Source: Natronosporangium hydrolyticum (GTDB lineage: Bacteria > Actinomycetota > Actinomycetes > Mycobacteriales > Micromonosporaceae). Taken from it: DNA of 64,000 nucleotides. Positions 44,789-55,453 of the stretch are shown here, one piece after another. The stretch lies in assembly GCF_016925615.1 (NCBI RefSeq), contig NZ_CP070499.1, forward strand, positions 5,084,001 to 5,148,000, given 5' to 3'. The position numbers were made by a program, and so were the translations under genes. The notes under the pieces are model-generated. The model did not search any database. It was given only the letters and a program-made list of their open reading frames with translations, and had not been told where the DNA came from. How positions within the stretch are numbered: the first letter of the stretch is position 1; each line of letters opens with the position of its first letter.

Positions 44789-46107
44789 TAGTGAGCTCCA
44801 ACCAGCTCGGACGGCGGCTTCAGGATCGGCGGCTTACGCCCCTCGATGTAGTCCAGGTAGTCCTGCTTGAAGAACTTGATCGACGAAGTCACCGGGCTGG
44901 TGGCACCGTCACCGAGCGCGCAGAACGACCGGCCCAACAGGTTGTCGCAGGCGTCGAGCAGCGTATCCAGGTCTTCGTGGGTGCCCTCACCCGCGAGGAT
45001 GCGCCGCAGCACCTGCTTCATCCAGTAGTTGCCCTCCCGGCACGGGGTGCACTTGCCACACGACTCGTGGTGGTAGAACTCGATCCACCGGTAGGTCGCA
45101 TAGACCGGGCAATCCTGGTCGGAGAAGACCTGCACCGCGGTGGTGCCCAACATGGTGCCGGCCGACATCATCCCCTCGAAGTCCATCGGCACATCGAGGT
45201 GCTCGTCGGTGAGCAGCGGCGTGGACGAACCGCCGGGAGTCCAGTAACGCAACTGGTGACCCGGGAGCATCCCGCCGGCCAGCTCCAACAACTCCCGCAG
45301 GGTGATGCCGAGCCCACACTCGTACTGGCCGGGCTGGTTCACCCGACCCGAGATCGAGTAGATCTTCGGACCGGGGGACTTCTCTGTCCCCATGGTCCGG
45401 AACCACTCCGCGCCCCCGAGCACCAGGTACGGGACGCTGGCGATGGTCTCGACGTTGTTGACCACGGTGGGGCTGGCGTACAGCCCGTGGGTGGCCGGGA
45501 ACGGCGGCCGCAACCGCGGCTGCCCCCGGAACCCCTCCAACGAGTCCAGCAGCGCCGTCTCCTCGCCGCAGATGTAGGCGCCGGCACCGCTGTGCACGAC
45601 CAGGTCCAGGGCGAAGCCGGAGCCGAGGATGTCCTCCCCGAGCAGACCGGCCTCATACGCCTCGGCCACCGCGTGCCGCAGCCGCCGGGCGGCGTGCACC
45701 GCCTCGCCGCGGACGTAGATGAAGGCGCGGCTGGCCCGGATCGCGTAGCTGGCGATGATCACGCCCTCGATCAGCGAGTGCGGATCCGCCATCATCAGCG
45801 GCAGGTCCTTGCAGGTACCCGGCTCGCCCTCGTCGGCGTTCACCACCAGATAGTGCGGCTTGTCGTCGCCCTGCGGGATGAACCCCCACTTCAGCCCGGT
45901 GGGGAACCCGGCGCCGCCGCGCCCCCGCAGGCCGGAGTCCTTGACCAGCTGGATCAGATCGTCCGGCGCCACCGACAGCGCCTTCCGCAGCGCGGCGTAG
46001 CCGTCCAGCTGCTGGTAGACATCGAGCCGCCAAGCATCCGGTGACAGCCACCGCTTGGTCAGCACCGGCGTCAGCTTAGCCAACGCCGCTGGCGACGGTG
46101 CGGTCAT
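44788..46107 (-). CDS. nuoF: NADH-quinone oxidoreductase subunit F
   Basis: 439-residue subunit that binds NADH, FMN and the N3 4Fe-4S cluster. The glycine-rich NADH site is [18 protein letters not shown], the FMN region is [12 protein letters not shown] and [14 protein letters not shown], and the cluster motif is [12 protein letters not shown] with a later Cys in FCALGD. All catalytic motifs are intact. The start overlaps nuoE by 4 bases. Confidence 0.97.
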   Translation of the reverse strand: MTAPSPAALAKLTPVLTKRWLSPDAWRLDVYQQLDGYAALRKALSVAPDDLIQLVKDSGLRGRGGAGFPTGLKWGFIPQGDDKPHYLVVNADEGEPGTCKDLPLMMADPHSLIEGVIIASYAIRASRAFIYVRGEAVHAARRLRHAVAEAYEAGLLGEDILGSGFALDLVVHSGAGAYICGEETALLDSLEGFRGQPRLRPPFPATHGLYASPTVVNNVETIASVPYLVLGGAEWFRTMGTEKSPGPKIYSISGRVNQPGQYECGLGITLRELLELAGGMLPGHQLRYWTPGGSSTPLLTDEHLDVPMDFEGMMSAGTMLGTTAVQVFSDQDCPVYATYRWIEFYHHESCGKCTPCREGNYWMKQVLRRILAGEGTHEDLDTLLDACDNLLGRSFCALGDGATSPVTSSIKFFKQDYLDYIEGRKPPILKPPSELVGAH

Positions 46108-46945
46108 CGCGATCTCCTCTGGTTGTCCTTGCCCTTGGGCGCGGTCTCCGGGTGCTTACCCGGGTCCTGCAGGTCCGCCGGTGGGGCCTCGCCGGCCGGC
46201 TTCCGGTCGGCCGCCGGCTCCTTGGCGGTCGGCGGCGGCTCGTGGCCGGGTTGGGCCGGGGTGTCGGCCGGCGGCGCGATCGGGGTGTCCGGGTCGAACC
46301 CGGCGACCGCGATGCCGTGCCGCTCGGCGAGCCGCGCCCCCGCCAGGGTCGGCTCCCCGGCCGACCCCTCGGCCAACGCCCCCTCCCGCTCGTCGGCGAA
46401 CCCGGCGAGCTGCAGCGACATCTCCTTCAGCGTGCACAGCGGCGCGCCGCGGGAAGGCTCCGGCCGCTCCCCACGCCGCAACGCCCCCACGATCTGGAGG
46501 GCGTCGCTGGCCTGGGTCTGGTCGAAAAACTCGTAGTTGACCGTCATCACCGGCGCGTAGTCGCAGGCGGCCAGGCACTCGGCGTGCTCCAGCGTGATCG
46601 TGCCGTCCGGAGTGGTCTCGTCGTGCCCCACCCCCAGCTGCTCCTTGAGCGTCTCAAAGGTCCGGTCGCCGCCGAGCACCCCACACATGGTGTTGGTGCA
46701 GACACTGACCAGCCAATCCCCGGTGGGGCGGCGCTTATACATCGTGTAGAAGCTCGCCACCGCGGCGACCTGCGCCTTGGTCAACCCCAGCTGCTCGGCG
46801 CAGAAGGCGATGCCGTCCGGCGTAACCTGCCCCTGCTCGGCCTGGACCAGGTGCAGCAGCGGCAGCAACGCCGAACGCTCCCGGCCGGCCGGATAGCGGG
46901 CGATCACCTCGGTCGCCCGCCGCCGGGTCTCCTCACTGAACTGGG

Positions 46946-46949
<4 letters not shown>
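46104..46949 (-). CDS. nuoE: NADH-quinone oxidoreductase subunit E
   Basis: 281-residue thioredoxin-fold subunit with the 2Fe-2S cluster N1a. Ligands lie in [14 protein letters not shown] and [12 protein letters not shown]. The start at ATG 46949 overlaps the nuoD stop (ATGA). After about residue 170 a low-complexity tail follows, rich in Pro, Ala and Lys ([20 protein letters not shown]), making the protein longer than E. coli NuoE (166 residues). Tail function unknown. Confidence 0.95.
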
Positions 46950-48270
<1,321 letters not shown>

Positions 48271-48274
<4 letters not shown>

Positions 48275-49044
48275 TGGTAAGACCTCCGCTTGTCCGGCGG
48301 CGGAATCTCCGCCCCCTTGTACTCGACCGGGATGCCGCCCAGCGGGTAATCCTTCCGCTGCGGGTGACCATCCCAGTCGTCGGGCATCAGGACCCGGGTC
48401 AACGCCGGGTGGCCCTCGAAGACGATCCCGAACATGTCGTACGCCTCCCGCTCCTGCCAGTCGGCGGTCGGGTAGACCGAGGTGACGCTCGGCAGCCGGG
48501 GCGCCTCCGCGGAGACCGCGCACTCCAACCGGATCCGCCGCCGGTAGGTCATCGACGTCAGGTGGTAGACCGCGTGCAACCGCCGCCCCTCCGGGTCGTC
48601 CAGATAGTCCACACCGGAGACGCTGCTGCACAGCTCGAACCGCAGCGCCGCATCGTCACGCAGCACCTGGCACACCTCGGCGATCCGCTCCGGCTTGATG
48701 TAGAGCGTCAACTCGCCGCGGTCCACCACCACCCGCTCGATCGCCTCATGAAACAGCGGGTAGGCCTCTTCCAGCGCATCCGCGGCCTCATCGAACCACT
48801 CGCCGTACGGGCGGGAGGCGCTCTCCGGCGCCACCTTACGCCGCGCCAGCCCCCCGAACCCGGAGGTGTCCCCGGAGCCGGCGACCCCGAACATCCCCCG
48901 GCCGGAACGGCCCCGCGGCGGCATCTCCGCCGGCGCCCCGATACTCGCGCCCACCGGCGGCGCCGCCACCGGCACCCCGCCGCCCGGCTCGTCGCTCGGA
49001 GTCTTCCGGGTCGGTGTGTCGTCCTCGTGGGTCTCGTCGCTCAT
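48271..49044 (-). CDS. nuoC: NADH-quinone oxidoreductase subunit C
   Basis: 257-residue 30-kDa-type subunit. The core includes [43 protein letters not shown] and [24 protein letters not shown]. The first ~70 residues are a disordered extension (acidic then Gly/Pro-rich) typical of actinobacterial NuoC. ATG 49044 overlaps the nuoB stop. Confidence 0.96.
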
Positions 49045-49742
49045 CGTGCGCCACCCCCCGTCACCCGCTCGGCCGCAACCTCTTCCCGACGGACCCGGTG
49101 CCGCTCCATCCAGTCCGAGATCCGCAGCTGCTCCTCCCGGCCCTCCAGCACCGCCCGCTGCCACTGCGCCCGGCGCTGCTTGTCCGCGTACCAGCTGGAG
49201 GGGGTGGTGCCCGGTTTGATCGCCGGCCCGCGGCCGGCCGCGGCCTCCTCCGCCAACTGCTCCCGCCGCCGCTCGTTGAGCGGCTCGTGCATGATCTTCT
49301 CCCGCAGCCGAAGAATCGCATCGATCAGCATCTCCGGCCGCGGCGGGCACCCGGGCAGGTACATGTCGACCGGCACCACATGGTCCACACCCTGCACGAT
49401 CGCGTAGTTGTTGAACATCCCGCCGGAGGTGGCGCAGACCCCCATCGACAGCACCCACTTCGGGTCAGCCATCTGGTCGTAGATCTGCCGCAGCACCGGC
49501 GCCATCTTCTGGGAAACCCGGCCCGCCACGATCATCAGATCCGCCTGCCGAGGGCTGGCCCGGAACACCTCCATGCCCCACCGCCCCAGGTCGTACCGGG
49601 GTGCGCCGGTGGTCATCATCTCGATCGCGCAGCACGCCAAGCCGAAGGTCGCCGGCCACATGCTGGTCTTCCGGGTCCAGTTGACCAGCTTCTCGACGCT
49701 GGTCAACAAGATGCCGTTGGGGAGCTTCTCTTCGATACCCAT
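49041..49742 (-). CDS. nuoB: NADH-quinone oxidoreductase subunit B
   Basis: 233-residue subunit carrying cluster N2, the direct donor to quinone. Ligands are the tandem Cys in [10 protein letters not shown], the Cys of GVCATSGG and that of LPGCPPRPE. The ATG at 49742 ([10 protein letters not shown]) lies one base after the nuoA stop; the upstream ATG at 49778 would overlap nuoA and is less likely. A ~65-residue C-terminal basic tail is present. Confidence 0.96.
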   Translation of the reverse strand: MGIEEKLPNGILLTSVEKLVNWTRKTSMWPATFGLACCAIEMMTTGAPRYDLGRWGMEVFRASPRQADLMIVAGRVSQKMAPVLRQIYDQMADPKWVLSMGVCATSGGMFNNYAIVQGVDHVVPVDMYLPGCPPRPEMLIDAILRLREKIMHEPLNERRREQLAEEAAAGRGPAIKPGTTPSSWYADKQRRAQWQRAVLEGREEQLRISDWMERHRVRREEVAAERVTGGGAR

Positions 49743-49743
49743 C

Positions 49744-50109
49744 TCAGTCCCACTCCAGCCCGCCGCGGCGCCACTCATACACGTAGGCGATCGTCACCGC
49801 CAGGATGAACAGCGCCACCGCCAAGAATCCACCGAGGGCCAGTTGGTCGAAGGCGACCGCCCACGGGATCAGGAAGACCACTTCGATGTCGAAGATGATG
49901 AACATCATCGCGGTCAGGTAATACTTCACCGGCACCCGGCCGCCGCCCACCGGCTGCGGGGTAGGTTCGATGCCGCACTCGTACGGCTCCAGCTTCGCCC
50001 GGTTGTACCGGCGGGGGCCGGCGATCCGCGCCGCCATCAGCGACACCGCGCCGAACGCGCCGGCGATGCCGAACAGCACGATGATCGGTACGTACGCCGA
50101 GAGCGTCAT
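49744..50109 (-). CDS. nuoA: NADH-quinone oxidoreductase subunit A
   Basis: 121-residue three-helix membrane subunit, first nuo gene. The conserved loop [15 protein letters not shown] and helix [19 protein letters not shown] are diagnostic. ATG 50109 is preceded by a GGAGGAAGC ribosome-binding site. Only 60 bases separate it from the menaquinone-reductase-like gene, with no clear terminator, so both are likely co-transcribed. Confidence 0.96.
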   Translation of the reverse strand: MTLSAYVPIIVLFGIAGAFGAVSLMAARIAGPRRYNRAKLEPYECGIEPTPQPVGGGRVPVKYYLTAMMFIIFDIEVVFLIPWAVAFDQLALGGFLAVALFILAVTIAYVYEWRRGGLEWD

Positions 50110-50169
50110 GCCGTGCTTCCTCCGTCGTCACCGGTACCGGGCGCGCTCACGCCAACGCCGGGTCGCTCC

Positions 50170-51438
50170 TCACACCGCCGGGGCAACTCGCACCATCCCA
50201 TTAATCAGCCGGTCCATTGCATCGCCGCCGCGTGGGTCGGTGAGGTTCGCCATCAGCTTCAGGACGAACCGCATCAACATCGGGTGCGGCAGCCCGTGCC
50301 GGGTGGCCGCCCGCATCACCGGCGGGTAGCCGATCAACTTCACGAAGATGCCACCAAGCCGGAAGTAACCGCCGAACCGCGCCTTCAGCAGTTGGGGGTA
50401 CTGCTGCAGCGCCCGCTCCACCTCAGCGGGGTTCCGGCGGGCCAACGCCTGGTTGACCACCTCCGCGGCGATCTCACCTGACTCCATCGCGTACGCGATG
50501 CCTTCACCGTTGAAGGGGTTGACCATACCCCCCGTGTCCCCCACGAGCATGACCCCCCTGGTGTAGTGGGGCACCCGATTGAAGCCCATCGGCAAGGCCG
50601 CACCCTTGATCGAGCCCTCGGCGTTCTCCTCCTCGCCGAGCCCCCAATCGGCCGGGGTGGCGCCGAGCCAGTCGACCAGCAGCCGCCGGTAGTCGGTCTT
50701 CCCGAACGCGCCCGAGGAGTTGAGGATGCCGAGCCCGACGTTGACCCGGCCGTCGCCCATCCCGAAAATCCAGCCGTACCCAGGCAGCAGCACCTCGGGG
50801 CGGCTGCTGCTGCGCAGCTCCAGCCACGACTCCAGGTAGTTGTCCTGATGTTTGACGGGCGAACGGTAGTAGCGGCGCACCGCCACCCCCAGCGGCCGGT
50901 CGTCCCGCTTGGTCAACCCGAGCGCCAACGGCAGCCGGCCGGACACCCCGTCGGCGGCGATCACCACCGGCGCCCGGAACTCGCGCAGCTCCCCGTCGGC
51001 CTTGACCGTCACCCCCATGACCCGGCCGCTCTGGTCATCCAGGATCGGGCCGGTCACGGTGTGGCCGGTACGCAGATCGGCGCCGGCACTTACCGCCCGC
51101 TGCGCCAGAATGTCATCGAAGTCGTGCCGGGTACGGGTAAGGCCGAACTCGGGGAAGCTGGCCAACTCCGGCCACTTCAACTCCATCCGCACCCCGCCGC
51201 CGATCACCCGCAGACCCTCGTTGCGGACCCAGCCAGGGTCGTCCAGGTCGACGCCCATCCGGATCAGCTGCGCAACCGAGCGCGGGGTCAACCCGTCGCC
51301 GCACACCTTCTCGCGCGGAAACTGGGACTTTTCCAACAACAACACCTGCGCGCCGTGCCGGGCCAGATGATACGCGGCGGCGCTGCCACCGGGTCCGGCG
51401 CCGACGACGATGGCGTCAGCGTCGTGCTCGGGCACCAC
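50170..51438 (-). CDS. Geranylgeranyl-reductase-family FAD enzyme (menaquinone reductase candidate)
   Basis: About 422-residue FAD-dependent reductase. The Rossmann dinucleotide motif is IVVGAGPGGSAAAYHLARHG, then KVCGDGLTPRSV, VIAADGVSGRL and the second FAD motif LVGDTGGMVNPFNGEGIAYAMESG. The family includes MenJ (Rv0561c), which reduces one double bond of the menaquinone tail. Its position between menG and nuoA fits such a role. AGGAGG at 51449-51444 favours the GTG at 51438 or 51435 over that at 51444. A Rex-type operator lies about 34 bases upstream. Confidence 0.9.
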   Translation of the reverse strand: MVPEHDADAIVVGAGPGGSAAAYHLARHGAQVLLLEKSQFPREKVCGDGLTPRSVAQLIRMGVDLDDPGWVRNEGLRVIGGGVRMELKWPELASFPEFGLTRTRHDFDDILAQRAVSAGADLRTGHTVTGPILDDQSGRVMGVTVKADGELREFRAPVVIAADGVSGRLPLALGLTKRDDRPLGVAVRRYYRSPVKHQDNYLESWLELRSSSRPEVLLPGYGWIFGMGDGRVNVGLGILNSSGAFGKTDYRRLLVDWLGATPADWGLGEEENAEGSIKGAALPMGFNRVPHYTRGVMLVGDTGGMVNPFNGEGIAYAMESGEIAAEVVNQALARRNPAEVERALQQYPQLLKARFGGYFRLGGIFVKLIGYPPVMRAATRHGLPHPMLMRFVLKLMANLTDPRGGDAMDRLINGMVRVAPAV

Positions 51439-51471
51439 CGGCACCTCCTGCCTCGGGCCAGCTCATCTTGC

Positions 51472-51489
51472 TCGTGAAACTCTTCACAA
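51472..51489. promoter_or_regulatory. Rex-type redox operator
   Basis: On the minus strand the site reads TTGTGAAGAGTTTCACGA. The established Rex consensus is TTGTGAA-N4-TTCACAA; 13 of 14 consensus positions match. Rex is released from DNA by high NADH and controls nuo genes in Streptomyces. The site lies in the gap upstream of the menaquinone-reductase-like gene and nuoA-N, and could cover a -35 (TTGTGA). Confidence 0.72.
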
Positions 51490-51598
51490 GCTCGTCTGTG
51501 GCCGAGTCTAGAACGACCCCGACCGAAGCTGATTCGCGGGTCCGCCCTCCACCCCGCTCACCTCGAAGAAGCGTCAAGCCCCGCGCGGTCCGACCGAC

Positions 51599-52306
51599 TC
51601 AGTGGGTGGCCCGGTGCAGCGCCACGATCCCGCCGCTGAGGTTCTGCCACCCCACCTTCCGCCAGCCAGCGGCCTGCAACCACTCGCTCAACCCGCGCTG
51701 GTCCGGCCACGCCCGGATCGACTCGGCCAGATAGAGGTAGGCCGCCGGGTTGCTCGAAACCGCCTTGGCCACCTTCGGCAGCGCCCCCATCAGGTACGTC
51801 AGGTAGGTGCTGCGGAACCAACGGTTCGTCGGATGGCTGAACTCGCAGACCACCAGCCGCCCACCCGGCCGGGTCACCCGCCGAAACTCCCGCAGCCCGG
51901 CGACCGGGTCGGCCAGATTGCGCAGCGCGAACGAGATCGTGACCGCATCGAACGCGCCATCCGCGAACGGCAACGCCAGGGCGTCCCCGGCCAGCAGCGG
52001 CACCTGCGGCCGAGCTTCCCGGCCCGCGGCCAGCATTCCGAGTGAGACATCCACCCCGACTGCGTACGCACCGTCGCGACCGAACTCTTCGGTGGAGACG
52101 CCGGTGCCGGCTCCGACGTCGAGCACACGTTCACCAGCCAGCGGGGCCAGCGCCGCCCGGGTGGCCCGCCGCCACACCCGGTCCCGCCGGAACGAGATGA
52201 TGCTGTTGGTCCGGTCGTACTTGGCGGCGACGTGGTCGAACATCGCCGCAACCTCGGCCCGCTCCTTGTCGAGTCCTGCCCGCCGCGGTTCAGATCCAGT
52301 CTGCAT
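51599..52306 (-). CDS. menG: Demethylmenaquinone methyltransferase
   Basis: 235-residue class I SAM methyltransferase of the UbiE/MenG family. Motifs: [20 protein letters not shown], the SAM site [34 protein letters not shown], and [18 protein letters not shown]. It performs the last methylation of menaquinone synthesis. The ATG at 52306 has GGAGG just before it; further upstream the sequence is not conserved-looking. Read in the same direction as the GGR gene and nuo. Confidence 0.95.
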   Translation of the reverse strand: MQTGSEPRRAGLDKERAEVAAMFDHVAAKYDRTNSIISFRRDRVWRRATRAALAPLAGERVLDVGAGTGVSTEEFGRDGAYAVGVDVSLGMLAAGREARPQVPLLAGDALALPFADGAFDAVTISFALRNLADPVAGLREFRRVTRPGGRLVVCEFSHPTNRWFRSTYLTYLMGALPKVAKAVSSNPAAYLYLAESIRAWPDQRGLSEWLQAAGWRKVGWQNLSGGIVALHRATH

Positions 52307-52415
52307 GCCCTCCAGAGTGCCACCCGCCCTCGTCGCCGAAACCAACCGCCCGACTCTGCTGCACCGGCCCCGCCGCCCGCCTGCTTACGGGGGCCCGCAC
52401 CACTGGCATGCCCTT

Positions 52416-52494
52416 CTTGGTGGGGTGAGTGGTGATCAACTGTGGCCGCAAAAACGGCAAGCCGGGCGAGTTGGGCACCACTCAGCCCACCAAG
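52416..52494. repeat. 79-bp foldback element, copy 1
   Basis: Arms 52416-52434 and 52476-52494 (CTTGGTGGGGTGAGTGGTG and its complement) pair with one mismatch; a nested hairpin GCCG-caaaaa-CGGC lies at 52445-52458. Bases 52426-52500 are identical to 53525-53599. It lies downstream of the AbiEi-like gene on the minus strand. Confidence 0.8.
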
Positions 52495-52502
52495 CGCGCG
52501 AC

Positions 52503-52544
52503 GGGCGACAGGCGACAGGCGACAGGCGACGGGCGACGGGCGAC
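52503..52544. repeat. 7-bp tandem repeat
   Basis: Six head-to-tail units of (A/G)GGCGAC lie between foldback copy 1 and the stop codon of the AbiEi-like gene. Probably slippage-prone spacer. Confidence 0.8.
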
Positions 52545-52548
52545 GGGC

Positions 52549-53436
52549 CTAGCGTGACCAGCCGCGGCGACGAAGGACCTGCTCGCCCCGGTACGCCACC
52601 GCGTCCGGCCGCCGGAACACCTCCCGCCAGGTCCAGCGGAAGACGGCGAAGCCGTCCTGCTCCAAACGCTCCTGCCGCAGCTTCTCCCGCCGCAAGACTT
52701 CACTGTCCACATACTTTCCGAGGCCGTCGGCTTCCCCTACCACCCCGAACTGCTCCCAGAGGAAGTCCACGACGTCGAAGCTCGGCATCTCGACCTGCAA
52801 CTGCGGTGTGGGCAGGCCGTACTCCTGGAACGCGACCCGTGAGATCGACTCCAACGGGTTGGCCGCCCGCCGGTCTGCGAACCCGACCACCTCCCGGGCT
52901 CGCCGTACCCCGGGCCAACCCGCGCAGTCCGCGACCACCGACCATAGATCTTCGCGAGTGCAGAGGTTGCGCCGAAGGGCACTGTCCGCGGCGCAGACCC
53001 CCGCCCGGAACTCCGCACCGCGCGCTAGGTCGATGACCGTCCGGGCAGGCGTCGTCACCGGCATACCGCAGTACGAGGTGACGTGGGCCCCCGGCAACGC
53101 CGCGCTGTGCACCTCCAATCCGGGATAGTGCGCCCGGCCGCTGCCTCGCCGGGGCCGAGTCACCCGGACCTCTTCACCCGGTTGCGAAAGCTGCGAAATC
53201 CCCCACCACTGGGCGGCGGTCTCGTGGCTGACGACGGCTCCGGACACCTTGAGCACGGCGGCCGCCGCCCGGTCGACCTGATTACTCGTGGCCGCGTACA
53301 CCCCACGGCGAAGCCGGAAGGCCCGCCCCTGCTCAAGCTGCGCACGTAGACCGGCCCGGCGCCGATTGGCTGCGAGCGCATCCCCGTAGCGGAAGACCGT
53401 ACTGTGGCGTGATTCATCGACCATGGCCGACATCAT
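52549..53436 (-). CDS. AbiEi-like antitoxin-domain protein with DUF559-type C-terminus
   Basis: About 295 residues. The N-terminal winged-helix-like part (FRYGDALAANRRRAGLRAQL, FRLRRGVYAAT) resembles the AbiEi antitoxin domain; the middle has VRVTRPRRGSGRAHYPGLEVH and TTPARTVIDLARG. The C-terminus (VDFLWEQFGVVGEADGLGKY, followed by RQERLEQDGFAVFRWTW) is like DUF559/Vsr endonuclease-fold proteins. Solitary genes of this type, without an AbiEii toxin partner, are common in actinomycetes. No toxin gene is adjacent here. It is enclosed by two copies of the same 79-bp foldback repeat. The start is uncertain among 53451 (TTG), 53436 and 53424. Confidence 0.8.
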   Translation of the reverse strand: MMSAMVDESRHSTVFRYGDALAANRRRAGLRAQLEQGRAFRLRRGVYAATSNQVDRAAAAVLKVSGAVVSHETAAQWWGISQLSQPGEEVRVTRPRRGSGRAHYPGLEVHSAALPGAHVTSYCGMPVTTPARTVIDLARGAEFRAGVCAADSALRRNLCTREDLWSVVADCAGWPGVRRAREVVGFADRRAANPLESISRVAFQEYGLPTPQLQVEMPSFDVVDFLWEQFGVVGEADGLGKYVDSEVLRREKLRQERLEQDGFAVFRWTWREVFRRPDAVAYRGEQVLRRRGWSR

Positions 53437-53514
53437 GACGCAACCACGCAAGTACGGTCACCGCCCGCAATCACGCCGGCCCTCGCCGCCCGCCACGCGC
53501 CACCCTCTTGCCCG

Positions 53515-53593
53515 CTTGGTGTGTTGAGTGGTGATCAACTGTGGCCGCAAAAACGGCAAGCCGGGCGAGTTGGGCACCACTCAGCCCACCAAG
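53515..53593. repeat. 79-bp foldback element, copy 2
   Basis: Same structure as copy 1 with two mismatches in the outer stem (CTTGGTGTGTTGAGTGGTG against the right arm 53575-53593). It lies downstream of mqnC on the minus strand and could act as its terminator. Confidence 0.8.
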
Positions 53594-53654
53594 CGCGCGG
53601 CGGGTGGGCAGCGCGGCGGACGCGCGGCGGGCGGCGCGGCGGGCGGGTCGGGGC

Positions 53655-54890
53655 CTAGCGGGCTTCGATGAGGGGGAGGGAGCGATCGGCGGCGCCGTCG
53701 TGGGGCAGCGCGATCGAGGAGAAGTGTGACACCACGCGCTCGTCGGTCGGGTCGTCCTCGGGCCGCCGGTGCACCGCAAGGTGCTGGTAGAGGGTGTCCC
53801 GTTGGGCCGGGGTCCGATCCGCCGAACGGATCATGGAGATCAGCTCGAGCAGGTTGGAACGGTGCCGGGCGCCCGCCGAAGAGATGACATTCTCCTCAAG
53901 CATGATCGAGCCCAGGTCGTCCACGCCCATGTGTAGGGAGAGCTGGCCCGCGTCCTTGCCGGTGGTGAGCCACGACGACTGCAGGTGGGCCACGTTGTCG
54001 AAGAAGAGCCGGGCCACCGCCACCAGCCGGAGATACTCCAGGGTGGTCGCCTGCGTACGCCCCTTAAGGTGATTGTTTTCGGGCTGGTAGGTCCACGGGA
54101 TAAAGGCCCGGAAGCCGCCGGCGCCGCCGCGCTCGGCGACCCGATTATCGGCGTAGCCCGCCTCGACTGCCTTGTCCTGGACGTCGCGGATCATCCGCAT
54201 GTGCTCGATCCGTTCGGCGTTGGTCTCGCCGGTGCCCATCATCATGGTGGCGGTGGAGTCCACCCCGAACCGGTGGGCCACCTCCATCACCTCCAGCCAG
54301 CGCTGGCCGGACTCCTTCAGCGGCGCGATCGCCTGCCGGGGCCGGTCCGGCAGCATCTCCGCCCCGGCACCGGCGATCGAATCCAGCCCCGCCGCCTGGA
54401 TCCGGGTGATCGCCTCCTCGATGCTGACGCTGGAGACCTTCGCCATGTGCAGGATCTCGCTCGGCCCGATCGAATGGATCGCCAACTGCGGGTACGCCGA
54501 CTTGACCGCGCCGAAGAGCTGCTCGTAATACTCCACGCCATAGTCGGGGTGGTGGCCCCCCTGCAACATCACCTGGGTGGCGCCGAGCTCGACCGCCTCG
54601 CCGCAGCGGCGCAGGATCTCCTCGGTGTCGTGGCTCCACCCCTCCGCGTGCTTCGGCGCCCGGTAGAAGGCGCAGAACTTGCAGGCGGTGACGCAGACAT
54701 TTGTGTAGTTGATGTTGCGGTCGATCAGGTAGGTGACGATCCCGTCCGGGTACCGGCGGCGGCGGACCGCGTCGGCGGCCTCGCCCAGCGGGTGTAGCGG
54801 TGCGTCGGTGTAGAGCAGCAGCGCCTCCTCGGGCGTGATCCGCCCGCCGTCCGCGGCCCGCTGCAGCGCGTCATCGATCTCCCGTATCAC
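53655..54890 (-). CDS. mqnC: Cyclic dehypoxanthinyl futalosine synthase
   Basis: 411-residue radical SAM enzyme of the futalosine route to menaquinone. It cyclises dehypoxanthinyl futalosine. The radical SAM motif is CVTACKFCAF; NINYTNVC just before it and MLQGGHHPDYGVEYYEQLF after it are typical of MqnC, as is SIEEAITRIQAAGLDSIAGAGAE. FIPWTYQPENN is also conserved. The start is a GTG at 54890. Other mqn genes are not in the window. Its presence implies menaquinone is made by the futalosine pathway here. Confidence 0.95.
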   Translation of the reverse strand: MIREIDDALQRAADGGRITPEEALLLYTDAPLHPLGEAADAVRRRRYPDGIVTYLIDRNINYTNVCVTACKFCAFYRAPKHAEGWSHDTEEILRRCGEAVELGATQVMLQGGHHPDYGVEYYEQLFGAVKSAYPQLAIHSIGPSEILHMAKVSSVSIEEAITRIQAAGLDSIAGAGAEMLPDRPRQAIAPLKESGQRWLEVMEVAHRFGVDSTATMMMGTGETNAERIEHMRMIRDVQDKAVEAGYADNRVAERGGAGGFRAFIPWTYQPENNHLKGRTQATTLEYLRLVAVARLFFDNVAHLQSSWLTTGKDAGQLSLHMGVDDLGSIMLEENVISSAGARHRSNLLELISMIRSADRTPAQRDTLYQHLAVHRRPEDDPTDERVVSHFSSIALPHDGAADRSLPLIEAR

Positions 54891-54936
54891 ATCCCCGAGC
54901 GTACGTGGTCGCGACGCACCCGCCCGACCCGGTGAG

Positions 54937-55368
54937 TCACCGGCGGATCGGCCGGAAGTAGATGGTGGCCTCCCGACCGCTGAGCAGACCGATCACCACC
55001 CCGTTCAGGATCAGGCCGATACAGCCGCCGAGGATGCCGTCCGACGGCGCCATCGCGAAGCCGATCAGGCCGGTGGCGATGCTGATACTGCAGATCACGA
55101 TGGTGGTGATCCGGGCCCAGTTACGCCCCTGCAGGATGTAATACCCCAACCACACGTTGAACGCGGCGGTGGCGAGTACGAACAGCAGCAGCAGGGTCAA
55201 CAGCCCACCCAGGTCGACGTCTGCCTCGCCGGCGATGACCCCGAGAGCGCAGCAGACCAGGAACCCGAGGCCGGCGCTGACGAACAGGATCACCGCCGCG
55301 GCGGTGACCGTACCCGGCCGCTGCGGTGGCAGGTGGTACTCGCTGGGGCCGGCGGATGGGATGCTCAT
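54937..55368 (-). CDS. Small membrane protein (4 TM), unknown function
   Basis: 143 residues: a short Pro-rich cytoplasmic start (SIPSAGPSEYHLPPQRPG), then four hydrophobic segments (VTAAAVILFVSAGLGFLVCC, LLTLLLLFVLATAAFNVWLG, ITTIVICSISIATGLIGFAM, GLILNGVVIGLLS). It resembles small actinobacterial membrane proteins with a cytoplasmic proline-rich head. The ATG at 55368 is supported by GGAGG 6 bases upstream. It precedes mqnC by 46 bases on the same strand, but functional linkage is doubtful. Confidence 0.8.
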   Translation of the reverse strand: MSIPSAGPSEYHLPPQRPGTVTAAAVILFVSAGLGFLVCCALGVIAGEADVDLGGLLTLLLLFVLATAAFNVWLGYYILQGRNWARITTIVICSISIATGLIGFAMAPSDGILGGCIGLILNGVVIGLLSGREATIYFRPIRR

Positions 55369-55453
55369 GATTACCTCCGAGGGGACCGGCACTCACCATA
55401 GTGGTGCCTCGCCACCCCGACCCGGCCCTGACGTCAGTCCGGTTCGACCGGGT

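Noticed and set aside
52416-52494. Foldback elements as integron attC sites
   Set aside because: The ends do not fit the GTTRRRY/RYYYAAC core boxes and no integrase is nearby.
52549-53436. Complete AbiE toxin-antitoxin system
   Set aside because: Only the AbiEi-like part is present; there is no AbiEii nucleotidyltransferase next to it.
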